From the NCBI RefSeq assembly GCF_000379485.1, contig NZ_KB902282.1, forward strand, positions 60,153 to 124,152: a DNA stretch of 64,000 nt, given 5' to 3'. The DNA comes from Wenxinia marina DSM 24838. Lineage in GTDB: Bacteria; Pseudomonadota; Alphaproteobacteria; Rhodobacterales; Rhodobacteraceae. Position 1 is the first letter of the stretch; each line of letters opens with the position of its first letter. The notes under the pieces are model-generated. The model made no database searches, had not been told where the DNA came from, and saw only the letters and a list, made by a program, of their open reading frames with translations. The position numbers were made by a program, and so were the translations under genes. Below are positions 33,998 to 46,162 of this stretch, piece by piece.

Positions 33998-35228
33998 CTA
34001 TCGCACCCCCGAAGAGATCGAGCGCGACGTCGAGCGCGAGCGCGCCGGCCTCAGCGCGACCCTCGCCGACATCGGCAACCGCCTGTCATTCGACGGCCTG
34101 GCCCACCAGGTGTCCGACCAGGCCCGCTACTACGCCAGCGACTTCAGCGCGACCGCACAGCGCGTCGTCCGCGAGAACCCCGTGGGCGTGGCGCTGACCG
34201 GCATCGGCATCGCCTGGCTGCTGTTCGGCGACAAGGCGCGGTCGAAGGTGAGCGAGATGCGCCACCACGACGACCCCGTCGACGCGGGCTCCCGCTACGG
34301 CCGGAGCACCTATGGCGGCAGCAGCGCCTACGTCTCCGAGCGGTCCAATCCGCGCTCGCCCTACAGCGCGACGCACATGAACCGGTACGGCACGCGCGTG
34401 ACCGATCCGGCCTACCAGCCCTACGCCAGCACCGCCGGCGAACCAGCCGGCTGGGCGGACGAGCGCCACTGGGACGATACCGACTTCGAACTCGGGCCCG
34501 AGGACAACGACGCGAGCCCGACCTTCACCGACCGCATCTGGTCGGCGGTGGACCGGGCGAAGGAGAGCGCCTCCGACCTCGCGCACAGCCTTCGCGCCGG
34601 CGTTCATGATGCGTCGGACGCCGTCTCGGACACCAACCGCCGCGCCCAGACCGGCGTGCGCTACCGGGCCCAGATGACCCGCGACGCCTCGCGCCGCATG
34701 CGCGACCGCCTCTCGGCCGGGACCGAGCACCTGTCGGAAGAGGCGCGGAACCGCGTCATCGCCGCCCGTGAACGCGCCGTCGCGGCGCGTCGCGAAGCTG
34801 CCGTGATCGCCCGCGCCCGCGGCCGGGACGTGGCCGACGGCTTCGACGCCTACCCGCTCGCCGCCGGCGCCATCGCGTTGGCCGTCGGAGCGGCGATCGG
34901 CGCGATGCTGCCCCGTACCCGGTTCGAGGACGAGTACTTCGGCGAGCGCAGCGACGCGCTGTACCACCGCGCCGAGGAGATCCTCCGGGAGGAGCGGGCG
35001 CGTGCCGAGCACATCGCCAGCGAGGCGCTGGACGAGGCCGGCAAGGTCATCCGCGAGAAGACGTCCGAGGCCGAGCACGCCGCGAGCGATGCCGGCTCGA
35101 CGATCCGGGACGAGGCCAAGGACGGCGTCCAGCGGGTCGCCGACCGTGCCAAGGCCGCGGCAAAGGACGAGGAGAAGGGCGCCCCCACGAACGGCGCGCC
35201 CGGTTCGCCGACGACGCACCACCAGTAA
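33990..35228 (+). CDS. DUF3618 domain membrane-associated protein
   Basis: 412 residues. DUF3618 at the N terminus (RTPEEIERDVERERAGLSATLADI), a membrane helix (VALTGIGIAWLLFG, about 68-82), a Tyr/Ser/Arg-rich linker, helical segments, a second hydrophobic stretch (AAGAIALAVGAAIGAMLP) and a long Ala/Glu/Arg/Lys helix to the end. Together with the two upstream genes it forms a stress-type envelope operon; the charged helices could bind nucleoid, ribosomes or each other. Function unknown. A strong terminator follows. Confidence 0.75.
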   Translation: MADYRTPEEIERDVERERAGLSATLADIGNRLSFDGLAHQVSDQARYYASDFSATAQRVVRENPVGVALTGIGIAWLLFGDKARSKVSEMRHHDDPVDAGSRYGRSTYGGSSAYVSERSNPRSPYSATHMNRYGTRVTDPAYQPYASTAGEPAGWADERHWDDTDFELGPEDNDASPTFTDRIWSAVDRAKESASDLAHSLRAGVHDASDAVSDTNRRAQTGVRYRAQMTRDASRRMRDRLSAGTEHLSEEARNRVIAARERAVAARREAAVIARARGRDVADGFDAYPLAAGAIALAVGAAIGAMLPRTRFEDEYFGERSDALYHRAEEILREERARAEHIASEALDEAGKVIREKTSEAEHAASDAGSTIRDEAKDGVQRVADRAKAAAKDEEKGAPTNGAPGSPTTHHQ

Positions 35229-35250
35229 GCCGCTCTCGACGAGACGGATC

Positions 35251-35279
35251 GGGCCGCCCCTCGGGGCGGCCCTTTCCGT
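35251..35279 (+). terminator. Rho-independent terminator of the stress operon
   Basis: GGGCCGCC/GGCGGCCC stem (35251-35272) with a short C-T-C-G-type loop, followed by TTTCCGTT. Confidence 0.8.
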
Positions 35280-35289
35280 TGCCGGCCCG

Positions 35290-35640
35290 TCAGTCGATGT
35301 CCCAGTGGTCGTCGTCGCGCACCGCGCCGATGGCGAGCCAGCCGACACGGACCCGCGCGATGCGGCTGTCGCCCCAGGTCCGGAACTCGATGGTGAAGCC
35401 CTCGCCGGTCACCTCTGTCGTCCGCACGTCCAGACGGGCGTTCGCGGCGTTCGAGATGTCCCACATCGTCAGCCAGGCCTGCACGACGGGCGGATCGAGG
35501 AACGTCTCGTCGAAGCGGACGGCGCGGCGGACCGTCCGCTCTCCCTCGCCCGCCCACATCTCGCCATCGTCGGCGAAATCCGAGAACAGCAGGGTGTCGC
35601 CCTGTGCGACGCCAAGGGCGCCGCGATGCAGTTTCTTCAT
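35290..35640 (-). CDS. H-type lectin domain protein
   Basis: 116 residues consisting of one H-type lectin (PF09458) domain: LFSDFADDGEMWAGEGERTVRR, VRFDETFLDPPVVQAWLTMWDI, EFRTWGDSRIARVRVGWLAIG. In animals and Dictyostelium (discoidin, snail agglutinin) this fold binds GalNAc; bacterial single-domain forms are found next to the atp operon in Rhodobacterales, with unknown role and no signal peptide. The last three residues of its start region (MKKLHRGALGVAQGDTLLF) match that group. It follows the F1 operon terminator on the same strand but is transcribed before it is reached only by read-through. Confidence 0.75.
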   Translation of the reverse strand: MKKLHRGALGVAQGDTLLFSDFADDGEMWAGEGERTVRRAVRFDETFLDPPVVQAWLTMWDISNAANARLDVRTTEVTGEGFTIEFRTWGDSRIARVRVGWLAIGAVRDDDHWDID

Positions 35641-35708
35641 TTCGTGAGGTATGTCCTGCCCATCCGGTGCAGCCTACGGACGGGTGTGGTGAAGGAAAGG
35701 CGGAAACG

Positions 35709-35746
35709 CGCGCGGCCCCGGACCTGTGCAGGTCCGGGGCCGCGCG
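35709..35746 (-). terminator. Long hairpin terminator of the F1 ATP synthase operon
   Basis: A perfect 17-bp stem (CGCGCGGCCCCGGACCT with its complement, 35709-35725 and 35730-35746) and a 4-base loop, followed on the minus strand by CGTTTCCGCCTTTCC. It starts 16 bp after the atpC stop. Confidence 0.85.
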
Positions 35747-35762
35747 GTCGACGGAAGCCGCC

Positions 35763-36200
35763 TCAGAGGCTCGGCTGGCGCGTGTCGAGGCCGATATGCG
35801 TGCCCATCGCGACCATGTCGGACAGCAGCTTGGCGGCGTCGTCGACCGGGCCCGGCTCGTTCTTGAAGGTCTCGCGGGCCTTCACGTGGGCCTCGTGCGC
35901 CTCGTTGATCCAGCCCTGGATCACCTCGGTCGTCGCCTCGCCGCGCGGGACCGCCCGCTCGGCCAGGACCGAAACGCCGTTCTCGCCGATCTCGGCGAAG
36001 CCGCCGGAGACGGCATACTCGTCGGTCTGGCCGTCGTGCATGACGCGCAGGACGCCCGGCCGCAGGGTGGTGATCGTCGGCGCATGGGCGGCCATCGCCG
36101 TCATGTCGCCGTCGGTCCCGGGGATCTGGACCTCGGTCGCCTGGAACGACGCGAGGCGCCGTTCCGGGCTGACGAGATCGAACTGGAAGCTGTCGGCCAT
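35763..36200 (-). CDS. atpC: ATP synthase F1 subunit epsilon
   Basis: 145 residues. Part of the central rotor; couples gamma to the c-ring and can inhibit ATP hydrolysis. The N-terminal beta-sandwich ([42 protein letters not shown]) is complete; the C-terminal helices are somewhat short and acidic, as in other Rhodobacterales. Last gene of atpHAGDC. Confidence 0.94.
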   Translation of the reverse strand: MADSFQFDLVSPERRLASFQATEVQIPGTDGDMTAMAAHAPTITTLRPGVLRVMHDGQTDEYAVSGGFAEIGENGVSVLAERAVPRGEATTEVIQGWINEAHEAHVKARETFKNEPGPVDDAAKLLSDMVAMGTHIGLDTRQPSL

Positions 36201-36210
36201 CTGTCCTCCC

Positions 36211-38527
<2,317 letters not shown>

Positions 38528-38553
38528 CGGCCAAGTCCTCCCTGGTCAATGCG

Positions 38554-40092
<1,539 letters not shown>

Positions 40093-40093
40093 G

Positions 40094-40654
40094 TTACCGG
40101 GCCTCTTTCATGGTGTTCTGGAGCTGGGCGAGCTTCGACGCGATCGAGGTGTCGATCATGCGCGAGCCCACCTTGACGACGAGACCGCCGATCAGGCTCT
40201 CGTCGACGGTAGCGTTGATCTTGACGTCGCTGCCCACCTTCTCGGAGAGGGTGCGGGCGAGACGGGATTTCTGGTCGTCGCTGAGGGCGCGGGCCGAGAC
40301 GACATCGGCGGTGACCTCGCCCTTGTGCGTCGCGATGCGCTCGCGCAGGGCGGTCAGCATCTGGGGCAGCACGAACAGGCGCCGCTTCTGCGCCATCAGC
40401 GCCAGGACGTTGGTGACGGTCTGGCTGAGGTCCATCTTCCGCGCGATCGCGGTGATCGCGGCCTGCTGCTCGTCCCGGCCGTAGACCGGATTCGCGATCA
40501 GGTCGCGCAGGTCGTCGCTCTCGGCCAGGGCCGCCGACAGCGCGTCCACGTCGGACTCGAGCCGGTCGAGGCCGTTCTCGTCGCGGGCGATGTCGAAGAC
40601 GGCGGTCGCGTAGCGCTGGGCAATGCCGGTTGCGATCGAAGCTGGTTCGGACAC
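40094..40654 (-). CDS. atpH: ATP synthase F1 subunit delta
   Basis: 186 residues. Connects F1 to the b/b' stalk. Begins [23 protein letters not shown] from a GTG at 40654 after AAGGGTGGA; an upstream ATG at 40693 would add 13 charged residues not found in Rhodobacter homologues. The helical N domain is followed by the conserved end [20 protein letters not shown]. First gene of the F1 operon. Confidence 0.94.
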   Translation of the reverse strand: MSEPASIATGIAQRYATAVFDIARDENGLDRLESDVDALSAALAESDDLRDLIANPVYGRDEQQAAITAIARKMDLSQTVTNVLALMAQKRRLFVLPQMLTALRERIATHKGEVTADVVSARALSDDQKSRLARTLSEKVGSDVKINATVDESLIGGLVVKVGSRMIDTSIASKLAQLQNTMKEAR

Positions 40655-40787
40655 GTCCACCCTTTCGGTTTGCCTGTCCCGCGCCGGTCCCATCGTCCCC
40701 CGGGTCCGTCACGGGCCTTCTTGCAAGACTTCACCCCGCCACCCCGGCCATTCGGACCGCGGTCACGGGGTTGTCAAAATCAGCGGC

Positions 40788-40816
40788 GATGTAGCAGAGC
40801 CTTAAACCTGTCGCAA
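40788..40816 (-). promoter_or_regulatory. Probable promoter of the F1 ATP synthase operon
   Basis: TTGCGA (40816-40811) and TACATC (40793-40788), 17 bp apart, on the minus strand about 135 bp upstream of atpH. The remaining upstream DNA (40817-40917) is GC-rich without other signals. Confidence 0.5.
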
Positions 40817-40917
40817 CCGGCTATGGCGCCCGCGCGCACCCGGATCGCGCGCCCGCGCACGGGGTGCGACGCTTTGCCCCCGGTCGCCGCCGGCGGACCC
40901 GCGGCGCCCGCCTTGCC

Positions 40918-40971
40918 CCTCTCACCGAGCCGTAAATATACCACGGGGGTCCGGGGGTGTGAAACCCCCGG
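40918..40971 (-). repeat. 3'-end element, second copy
   Basis: On the minus strand, hairpin CCGGGGG/CCCCCGG, then a C-run, GTGGTATATTT, two bases and GGCTCGGTGAGAGG (40931-40918). It begins 25 bp after the stop codon of the methyltransferase gene and matches the element at 17467-17531. Confidence 0.6.
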
Positions 40972-40995
40972 GGCCGCGGCCAACGCAGGGCCGCG

Positions 40996-41757
40996 TCAGC
41001 CGCGCCGAGAGGGCTCCGGCACCGGGGCGCCGATCCCCTCCAGCACCCGCAGCGGGCGCCGCACCGCCGCCGGCAGGCCCGTTCGGGTGGGCGCGTTCAC
41101 CTGCTTGGTCGCCTCGGCGATCAGCACGCCGCCCGCGGCGAAGACCGGCAGGTGGCGGCCCGTGCTCTCCATCACCGCGGCGAGGCGGCGCCAGGTGCGC
41201 GCTTCGGACGGCGGCTGGAACAGGGCCGACCGTGTACGCTCCGGCACGAAGCGGTGACGGCGCAGCTGCGCCTCGAGCTGGCCGGGCGTGTAGGGCCGGC
41301 CGTAGCCGAACGGCGTGCGGTCCGACCGCGACCACAGGCCCGCCCGGTTCGGCACCACGACCACCGCCCGCCCGCCGGGGCCGAGGACACGCCACGCCTC
41401 GTCGAGGACGGCCGAGGGCCTCTCCGACGTCTCGAGCCCGTGCATCAGGACCAGCTTGTCCACCATGCCCGTCGGCAGCGGCCAGAGCGTCTCCTCGCAG
41501 AGGATCGACACGTTCGGCATGCCGGCCGGCCAGGGCATCACCCCCTGCGGCCCCGGCATCAGCCCGATCACCCGCCGGGCCCCCGGCAGGAACGGCCGCA
41601 GCAGCGGCACGGCAAAGCCGTAGCCGGCCACCGTCTGACCCTTGGTCGCTTCGATCCCCCAGATTGACACCAGCGCGTCGCGGATCACCTTCTGCGCGGC
41701 CCGTCCCAGCTGCGAGCGGTAGTAGAAGCTCCTCAGGTCGAGGACGTCGAGGTGCAT
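40996..41757 (-). CDS. Class I SAM-dependent methyltransferase
   Basis: 253 residues with a degenerate Rossmann methyltransferase fold: [27 protein letters not shown] in place of the usual GxGxG loop (only part of the glycines remain), and [39 protein letters not shown] as the motif IV/V region of methyltransferase type 11. Target unknown; in Rhodobacterales this gene is regularly divergent from gloB, with which it shares a 68-bp promoter region containing CCAGTC-TG-GACTGG (41779-41792). Confidence 0.78.
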   Translation of the reverse strand: MHLDVLDLRSFYYRSQLGRAAQKVIRDALVSIWGIEATKGQTVAGYGFAVPLLRPFLPGARRVIGLMPGPQGVMPWPAGMPNVSILCEETLWPLPTGMVDKLVLMHGLETSERPSAVLDEAWRVLGPGGRAVVVVPNRAGLWSRSDRTPFGYGRPYTPGQLEAQLRRHRFVPERTRSALFQPPSEARTWRRLAAVMESTGRHLPVFAAGGVLIAEATKQVNAPTRTGLPAAVRRPLRVLEGIGAPVPEPSRRG

Positions 41758-41825
41758 TGCGGGCGGTCCATGGCCGGTCCAGTCTGGACTGGCGAAACCT
41801 TAAGCCGAGCCGGGAGGGAATGGCC

Positions 41826-42593
41826 ATGCCCCTGAGACTGATCACCGTGCCCTGCCGGAGCGACAACTACGCGTTCCTCATCCATGACAGCGTGTCGAAC
41901 GAGACCGCGCTGGTGGACGCGCCGGAGGCCGAGCCGATCATGGAAGAGCTGGAGGGGCGGGGCTGGCACCTCAACGACATCCTCATCACCCACCACCACG
42001 GCGACCACGTCGAGGGGGTGGAGCAGCTGAAGAAGCGCTACGGCTCGCGCGTGATCGGTGCCCGCGCAGACCAGCACCGCCTGCCGCCGCTGGACCTGGC
42101 CGTCGATATTTCGGACGTCGAGGACGTCTGCGGCGAGGAGGTGCACGTGATCGATGTCCCCGGCCACACGGTCGGGCACATCGCCTTCTGGATGCCCGGC
42201 GCGCAGCTGCTGTTCACCGGCGACAGCCTGATGGCCATGGGATGCGGGCGCCTGTTCGAGGGCACGCCGGCGCAGATGTGGGAGAGCCTGACGCGCCTGC
42301 GCGCCCTGCCCGGCGAGGCGACCGTCTGCTCGGGCCACGAATATACCGAGACGAACGCCCGCTTCGCCCTGACCATTGAACCGGACAACGCAGCCCTTAA
42401 ATCCCGTGCCGAGGCGGTCAGGTCCGCCCGCGCCGAAGGGCGCTTCACCGTTCCCTCGACCCTTTCCGAAGAGATCGAGACCAACCCGTTCCTGCGCGCC
42501 GACCGGCCCGAGGTGAAGGCCGCCCTCGGGATGCAGGACGCACCCGACGTCGACGTCTTCGCCGAAATCCGCGCCCGCAAGGACCGGTTCTGA
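41826..42593 (+). CDS. gloB: Hydroxyacylglutathione hydrolase (glyoxalase II)
   Basis: 255 residues. Hydrolyses S-lactoylglutathione to lactate and glutathione in methylglyoxal detoxification. Metallo-beta-lactamase fold with THHHGDHVEGV, VIDVPGHTVGHI, FTGDSLMAMGCGRLFEG and the C-terminal HAGH domain with EIETNPFLRAD. The ATG at 41826 (8 bp after GGAGG) gives MPLRLITVPCRSDNY, the usual start; an ATG two codons earlier is too close to the ribosome-binding site. Confidence 0.93.
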   Translation: MPLRLITVPCRSDNYAFLIHDSVSNETALVDAPEAEPIMEELEGRGWHLNDILITHHHGDHVEGVEQLKKRYGSRVIGARADQHRLPPLDLAVDISDVEDVCGEEVHVIDVPGHTVGHIAFWMPGAQLLFTGDSLMAMGCGRLFEGTPAQMWESLTRLRALPGEATVCSGHEYTETNARFALTIEPDNAALKSRAEAVRSARAEGRFTVPSTLSEEIETNPFLRADRPEVKAALGMQDAPDVDVFAEIRARKDRF

Positions 42594-42653
42594 CGCGAAC
42601 CGAGGCACAGGGCGGACACACGGGACTTGTGATCGGCTTTTTCCGAAATTCCG

Positions 42654-42681
42654 CTTGAAGACTGGCGGAATAACCCGATCT
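42654..42681 (+). promoter_or_regulatory. RpoH (sigma-32)-type promoter of clpA
   Basis: CTTGAAG (42654-42660), 13-bp spacer, CCCGATCT (42674-42681) matches CTTGAAA-N11-15-CCCCATNT closely, 71 bp before clpA. Housekeeping sigma could also use TTGAAG-N17-ATCTTT in the same place. Confidence 0.6.
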
Positions 42682-42752
42682 TTAAGTTCAGAGGCCACGG
42701 TCAGGACGGGTCCTCGACCTCTCCAGACCCCCGACCAGAGGAGCACTGCAAC

Positions 42753-45089
42753 GTGCCGTCTTTCTCGACCACTCTCGAGCAGTCCATCCATGCCGCGCTC
42801 GCGCTCGCGAACACGCGCCGGCACGAACTGGCGACGCTCGAACATCTGCTGCTCGCCCTGATCGACGAACCCGATGCTGCTCGGGTGATGCGGGCGTGCG
42901 CGGTCGATCTGGACGAACTCCGCAAGAGCCTCGAGGATTTCATCGAGGACGACCTCTCCACCCTCGTCACCGACGTCGAGGGGTCCGAGGCCGTCCCGAC
43001 CGCCGCGTTCCAGCGGGTGATCCAGCGGGCTGCGATCCACGTCCAGTCGTCCGGCCGGTCCGAGGTCACGGGGGCCAACGTCCTCGTCGCGATCTTCGCC
43101 GAGCGGGAATCGAACGCCGCCTACTTCCTGCAGGAGCAGGACATGACGCGCTACGACGCGGTGAACTTCATCGCCCACGGCGTCGCCAAGGATCCGGCCT
43201 ACGGCGAGAGCCGGCCGATCACCGGCACCGCCGCGTCGTCGGAAGAGGAAACCCAATCGGGCGGCGCCTCGTCCGCGCCCGCCGAGGACAAGGAGAGCGC
43301 GCTGGCCAAGTATTGCGTCGACCTGAACGCGAAGGCCCGCAAGGGCGACGTCGACCCCCTCATCGGGCGCGATAATGAAGTCGAGCGGTGCATCCAGGTC
43401 CTGTGCCGCCGCCGCAAGAACAACCCGCTGCTCGTGGGCGACCCGGGCGTCGGCAAGACCGCAATCGCGGAAGGCCTCGCCTACAAGATCGTCGAGGGCG
43501 CGGTGCCCGAGGTGCTGTCCGAGGCGACCATCTTCTCGCTCGACATGGGCGCGCTGCTGGCCGGCACCCGCTACCGCGGCGACTTCGAGGAGCGGCTGAA
43601 GGCGGTGGTGAGCGAGCTAGAGGATCATCCCGACGCGGTCCTCTTCATCGACGAGATCCACACCGTGATCGGCGCCGGGGCCACCTCCGGCGGCGCGATG
43701 GACGCGTCGAACCTGCTGAAACCCGCGCTGCAGGGCGGCAAGCTGCGCTGCATGGGCTCCACCACCTACAAGGAGTTCCGCCAGCATTTCGAGAAGGACC
43801 GCGCGCTGTCGCGGCGCTTCCAGAAGATCGACGTGAACGAGCCGACGGTGGAGGACACCGTGAAGATCCTCCAGGGCCTCAAGCCCTACTTCGAGGAGCA
43901 TCACGCCATCCGCTACACCGCCGACGCGATCAAGACCGCGGTGGAGCTGTCGGCCCGCTACATCAACGACCGCAAGCTGCCCGACAAGGCGATCGACGTG
44001 ATCGACGAGGCCGGCGCGGCGCAGCACCTCGTGGCCGAGAGCAAGCGGCGCAAGACCATCGGGACCAAGGAGATCGAGGCCGTCATCGCCAAGATCGCCC
44101 GCATCCCGCCCAAGAACGTCAGCAAGGACGACGCCGAGGTGCTGAAGGACCTCGAGGGCACGCTCAAGCGCGTGGTCTTCGGCCAGGACGACGCCATCGT
44201 CGCCCTGTCCTCGGCGATCAAGCTGGCCCGGGCCGGCCTGCGCGAGCCGGAGAAGCCGATCGGCAACTACCTGTTCGCCGGCCCCACCGGCGTCGGCAAG
44301 ACCGAGGTGGCCAAGCAGCTGGCGGATTCGCTGGGGGTGGAGCTGATCCGCTTCGACATGTCCGAGTACATGGAGAAGCACGCGGTCTCGCGCCTGATCG
44401 GCGCGCCTCCGGGCTATGTCGGCTTCGATCAGGGCGGCCTGCTGACCGACGGCGTGGACCAGCACCCGCACTGCGTGCTGCTCCTCGACGAGATCGAGAA
44501 GGCGCACCCGGACGTGTTCAACATCCTGCTTCAGGTGATGGACCACGGCACGCTGACCGACCATAACGGCCGGTCCGTGGACTTCCGGAACGTGATCCTG
44601 ATCATGACGTCGAACGCGGGCGCCGCCGAGCAGGCCAAGGCCGCCATCGGCTTCGGCCGGGACCGGCGCGAGGGCGAGGACACCGCCGCGATCGAGCGGA
44701 TGTTCACGCCGGAGTTCCGCAACCGCCTCGACGCCGTCATCTCCTTCGCCCCGCTGGGCCAGGAGGTGATCATGCAGGTGGTGGAGAAGTTCGTGCTCCA
44801 GCTCGAGGCGCAGCTGATGGACCGCAACGTCCAGATCGAGCTGACTCCCGAGGCCGCCAAGTGGCTGGGCGAGAAGGGCTACGACGACCGGATGGGCGCC
44901 CGCCCGCTCGGCCGCGTGATCCAGGAGCACATCAAGAAGCCGCTCGCGGAAGAGTTGCTGTTCGGCAAGCTCGCCAAGGGCGGGGTGGTCCGGGTCGGGG
45001 TCAAGGACGACCAGATCGACTTGCGCTACAGCGCCCCGGGCAACCCGCGGCTGACGTCGAAGAAGCCGCCGCTGCTGACGGCGGACTGA
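42753..45089 (+). CDS. clpA: ATP-dependent Clp protease ATP-binding subunit ClpA
   Basis: 778 residues. Hexameric AAA+ unfoldase that feeds ClpP. N-terminal repeat domain ([38 protein letters not shown]), first ATPase with P-loop [15 protein letters not shown], second with [15 protein letters not shown], and an IGF-type ClpP loop in [13 protein letters not shown]. No M-domain, so it is ClpA and not ClpB/ClpC. Begins at a GTG after AGAGGAGC. The adaptor gene clpS, often just upstream, is not in this neighbourhood. A heat-shock-type promoter precedes it. Confidence 0.96.
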   Translation: MPSFSTTLEQSIHAALALANTRRHELATLEHLLLALIDEPDAARVMRACAVDLDELRKSLEDFIEDDLSTLVTDVEGSEAVPTAAFQRVIQRAAIHVQSSGRSEVTGANVLVAIFAERESNAAYFLQEQDMTRYDAVNFIAHGVAKDPAYGESRPITGTAASSEEETQSGGASSAPAEDKESALAKYCVDLNAKARKGDVDPLIGRDNEVERCIQVLCRRRKNNPLLVGDPGVGKTAIAEGLAYKIVEGAVPEVLSEATIFSLDMGALLAGTRYRGDFEERLKAVVSELEDHPDAVLFIDEIHTVIGAGATSGGAMDASNLLKPALQGGKLRCMGSTTYKEFRQHFEKDRALSRRFQKIDVNEPTVEDTVKILQGLKPYFEEHHAIRYTADAIKTAVELSARYINDRKLPDKAIDVIDEAGAAQHLVAESKRRKTIGTKEIEAVIAKIARIPPKNVSKDDAEVLKDLEGTLKRVVFGQDDAIVALSSAIKLARAGLREPEKPIGNYLFAGPTGVGKTEVAKQLADSLGVELIRFDMSEYMEKHAVSRLIGAPPGYVGFDQGGLLTDGVDQHPHCVLLLDEIEKAHPDVFNILLQVMDHGTLTDHNGRSVDFRNVILIMTSNAGAAEQAKAAIGFGRDRREGEDTAAIERMFTPEFRNRLDAVISFAPLGQEVIMQVVEKFVLQLEAQLMDRNVQIELTPEAAKWLGEKGYDDRMGARPLGRVIQEHIKKPLAEELLFGKLAKGGVVRVGVKDDQIDLRYSAPGNPRLTSKKPPLLTAD

Positions 45090-45111
45090 TCCGCATCGGA
45101 CACCACATCGG

Positions 45112-45137
45112 GGCCGCCCTTCGGGGCGGCCCTTTTC
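45112..45137 (+). terminator. Rho-independent terminator of clpA
   Basis: GGGCCGCCC/GGGCGGCCC stem (45112-45120, 45125-45133) with a TTCG tetraloop and TTTT. Confidence 0.92.
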
Positions 45138-45211
45138 GTGCCGGCTCGGATCTCACGTGGCTGCGCCGGCCCGCCGGCGCTAGGCTGGACCAGTCAAACC
45201 CGGAGTCCATC

Positions 45212-46162
45212 ATGCGCCGACTCGCCGCCCTCTGCCTCCTTCCCCTCCCCGCCGCCGCGCAGGACCTGTCCCTCGCCTGGCCCGTCGACTGCGTGCTGGG
45301 CGAGACCTGCTACATCCAGCAGTACGTCGACCGCGATCCGGGCCCGGAGGCGCGGGACTTCACCTGCGGCAGCCTGTCCTACGACGCCCACCGCGGCACC
45401 GACATCGCCCTGCCCTCGCTCGCGGCCCGCGAGGCGGGGGTGACCGTCGTCGCCGCCGCGACCGGTGAGGTCGTCGGCATCCGTGACGAGGTGCCGGACG
45501 TGATGCGCGGCGCCCCCGGCGCACCCGACGTGGCGGGGCGAGAGTGCGGCAACGGCGTGCTGATCCGTCATCCCGGCGGGTGGGAGACGCAGTACTGCCA
45601 CATGGAGCTCGGCTCCATCGCCGTGGCGCCCGGCCAGACGGTCGAGGCGGGCACGCCGCTCGGCCGCATCGGCCTGTCGGGCGACACGCAGTTCCCGCAC
45701 CTGCACCTGTCGGTGCGGCGCGACGGCGAGGACGTGGACCCGTTCGAGCCATCGGCCGACGCCGCCTGCGGCGCCACCGGCGCCTCCCTCTGGGCCCTTG
45801 ACGTGCCCTACGAGGCGGGCGGCCTGATCGCGGCCGGCTGGTCGGACAGCGTGCCGGAGTACGAGGCGGTGAAGGCCGGGACCGCCGACGTGCCCCTCGC
45901 GGCGGACGGGCCGATAGTCCTGTGGGGCTTCCTCTACGGCAGCCGCGCGGGCGACGCGATCCGGCTGACGATCGCACACGACGGCGCCGAGGTCTTCGCC
46001 CACGAGGAGGCGCTGGACCGGACGCAGGCGCAGGCCTTTCGCGCCGCCGGCAAGCAGGCGCCGGACGGCGGCTGGCCGGCGGGGACCTACGCCGGCACCG
46101 TCACCCTGCTGCGGGACGGGGACGAGATCGACCGGATCGAGACGACGGTGACGATCGACTAG
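45212..46162 (+). CDS. Secreted M23 family metallopeptidase
   Basis: 316 residues with a signal peptide (MRRLAALCLLPLPAAA). LytM-type zinc site: His and Asp in HRGTDIAL, the second His pair in FPHLHLSV, plus GNGVLIRHPGGWETQYCHM. Cys residues near the N terminus (DCVLGETC) suggest a disulfide. M23 enzymes cut peptidoglycan peptide cross-links. A C-terminal beta-rich domain (residues 210-316) of unknown kind follows. Convergent with, and sharing its CTAG stop with, the OmpA-domain gene, so an envelope role is likely for both. Confidence 0.85.
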   Translation: MRRLAALCLLPLPAAAQDLSLAWPVDCVLGETCYIQQYVDRDPGPEARDFTCGSLSYDAHRGTDIALPSLAAREAGVTVVAAATGEVVGIRDEVPDVMRGAPGAPDVAGRECGNGVLIRHPGGWETQYCHMELGSIAVAPGQTVEAGTPLGRIGLSGDTQFPHLHLSVRRDGEDVDPFEPSADAACGATGASLWALDVPYEAGGLIAAGWSDSVPEYEAVKAGTADVPLAADGPIVLWGFLYGSRAGDAIRLTIAHDGAEVFAHEEALDRTQAQAFRAAGKQAPDGGWPAGTYAGTVTLLRDGDEIDRIETTVTID

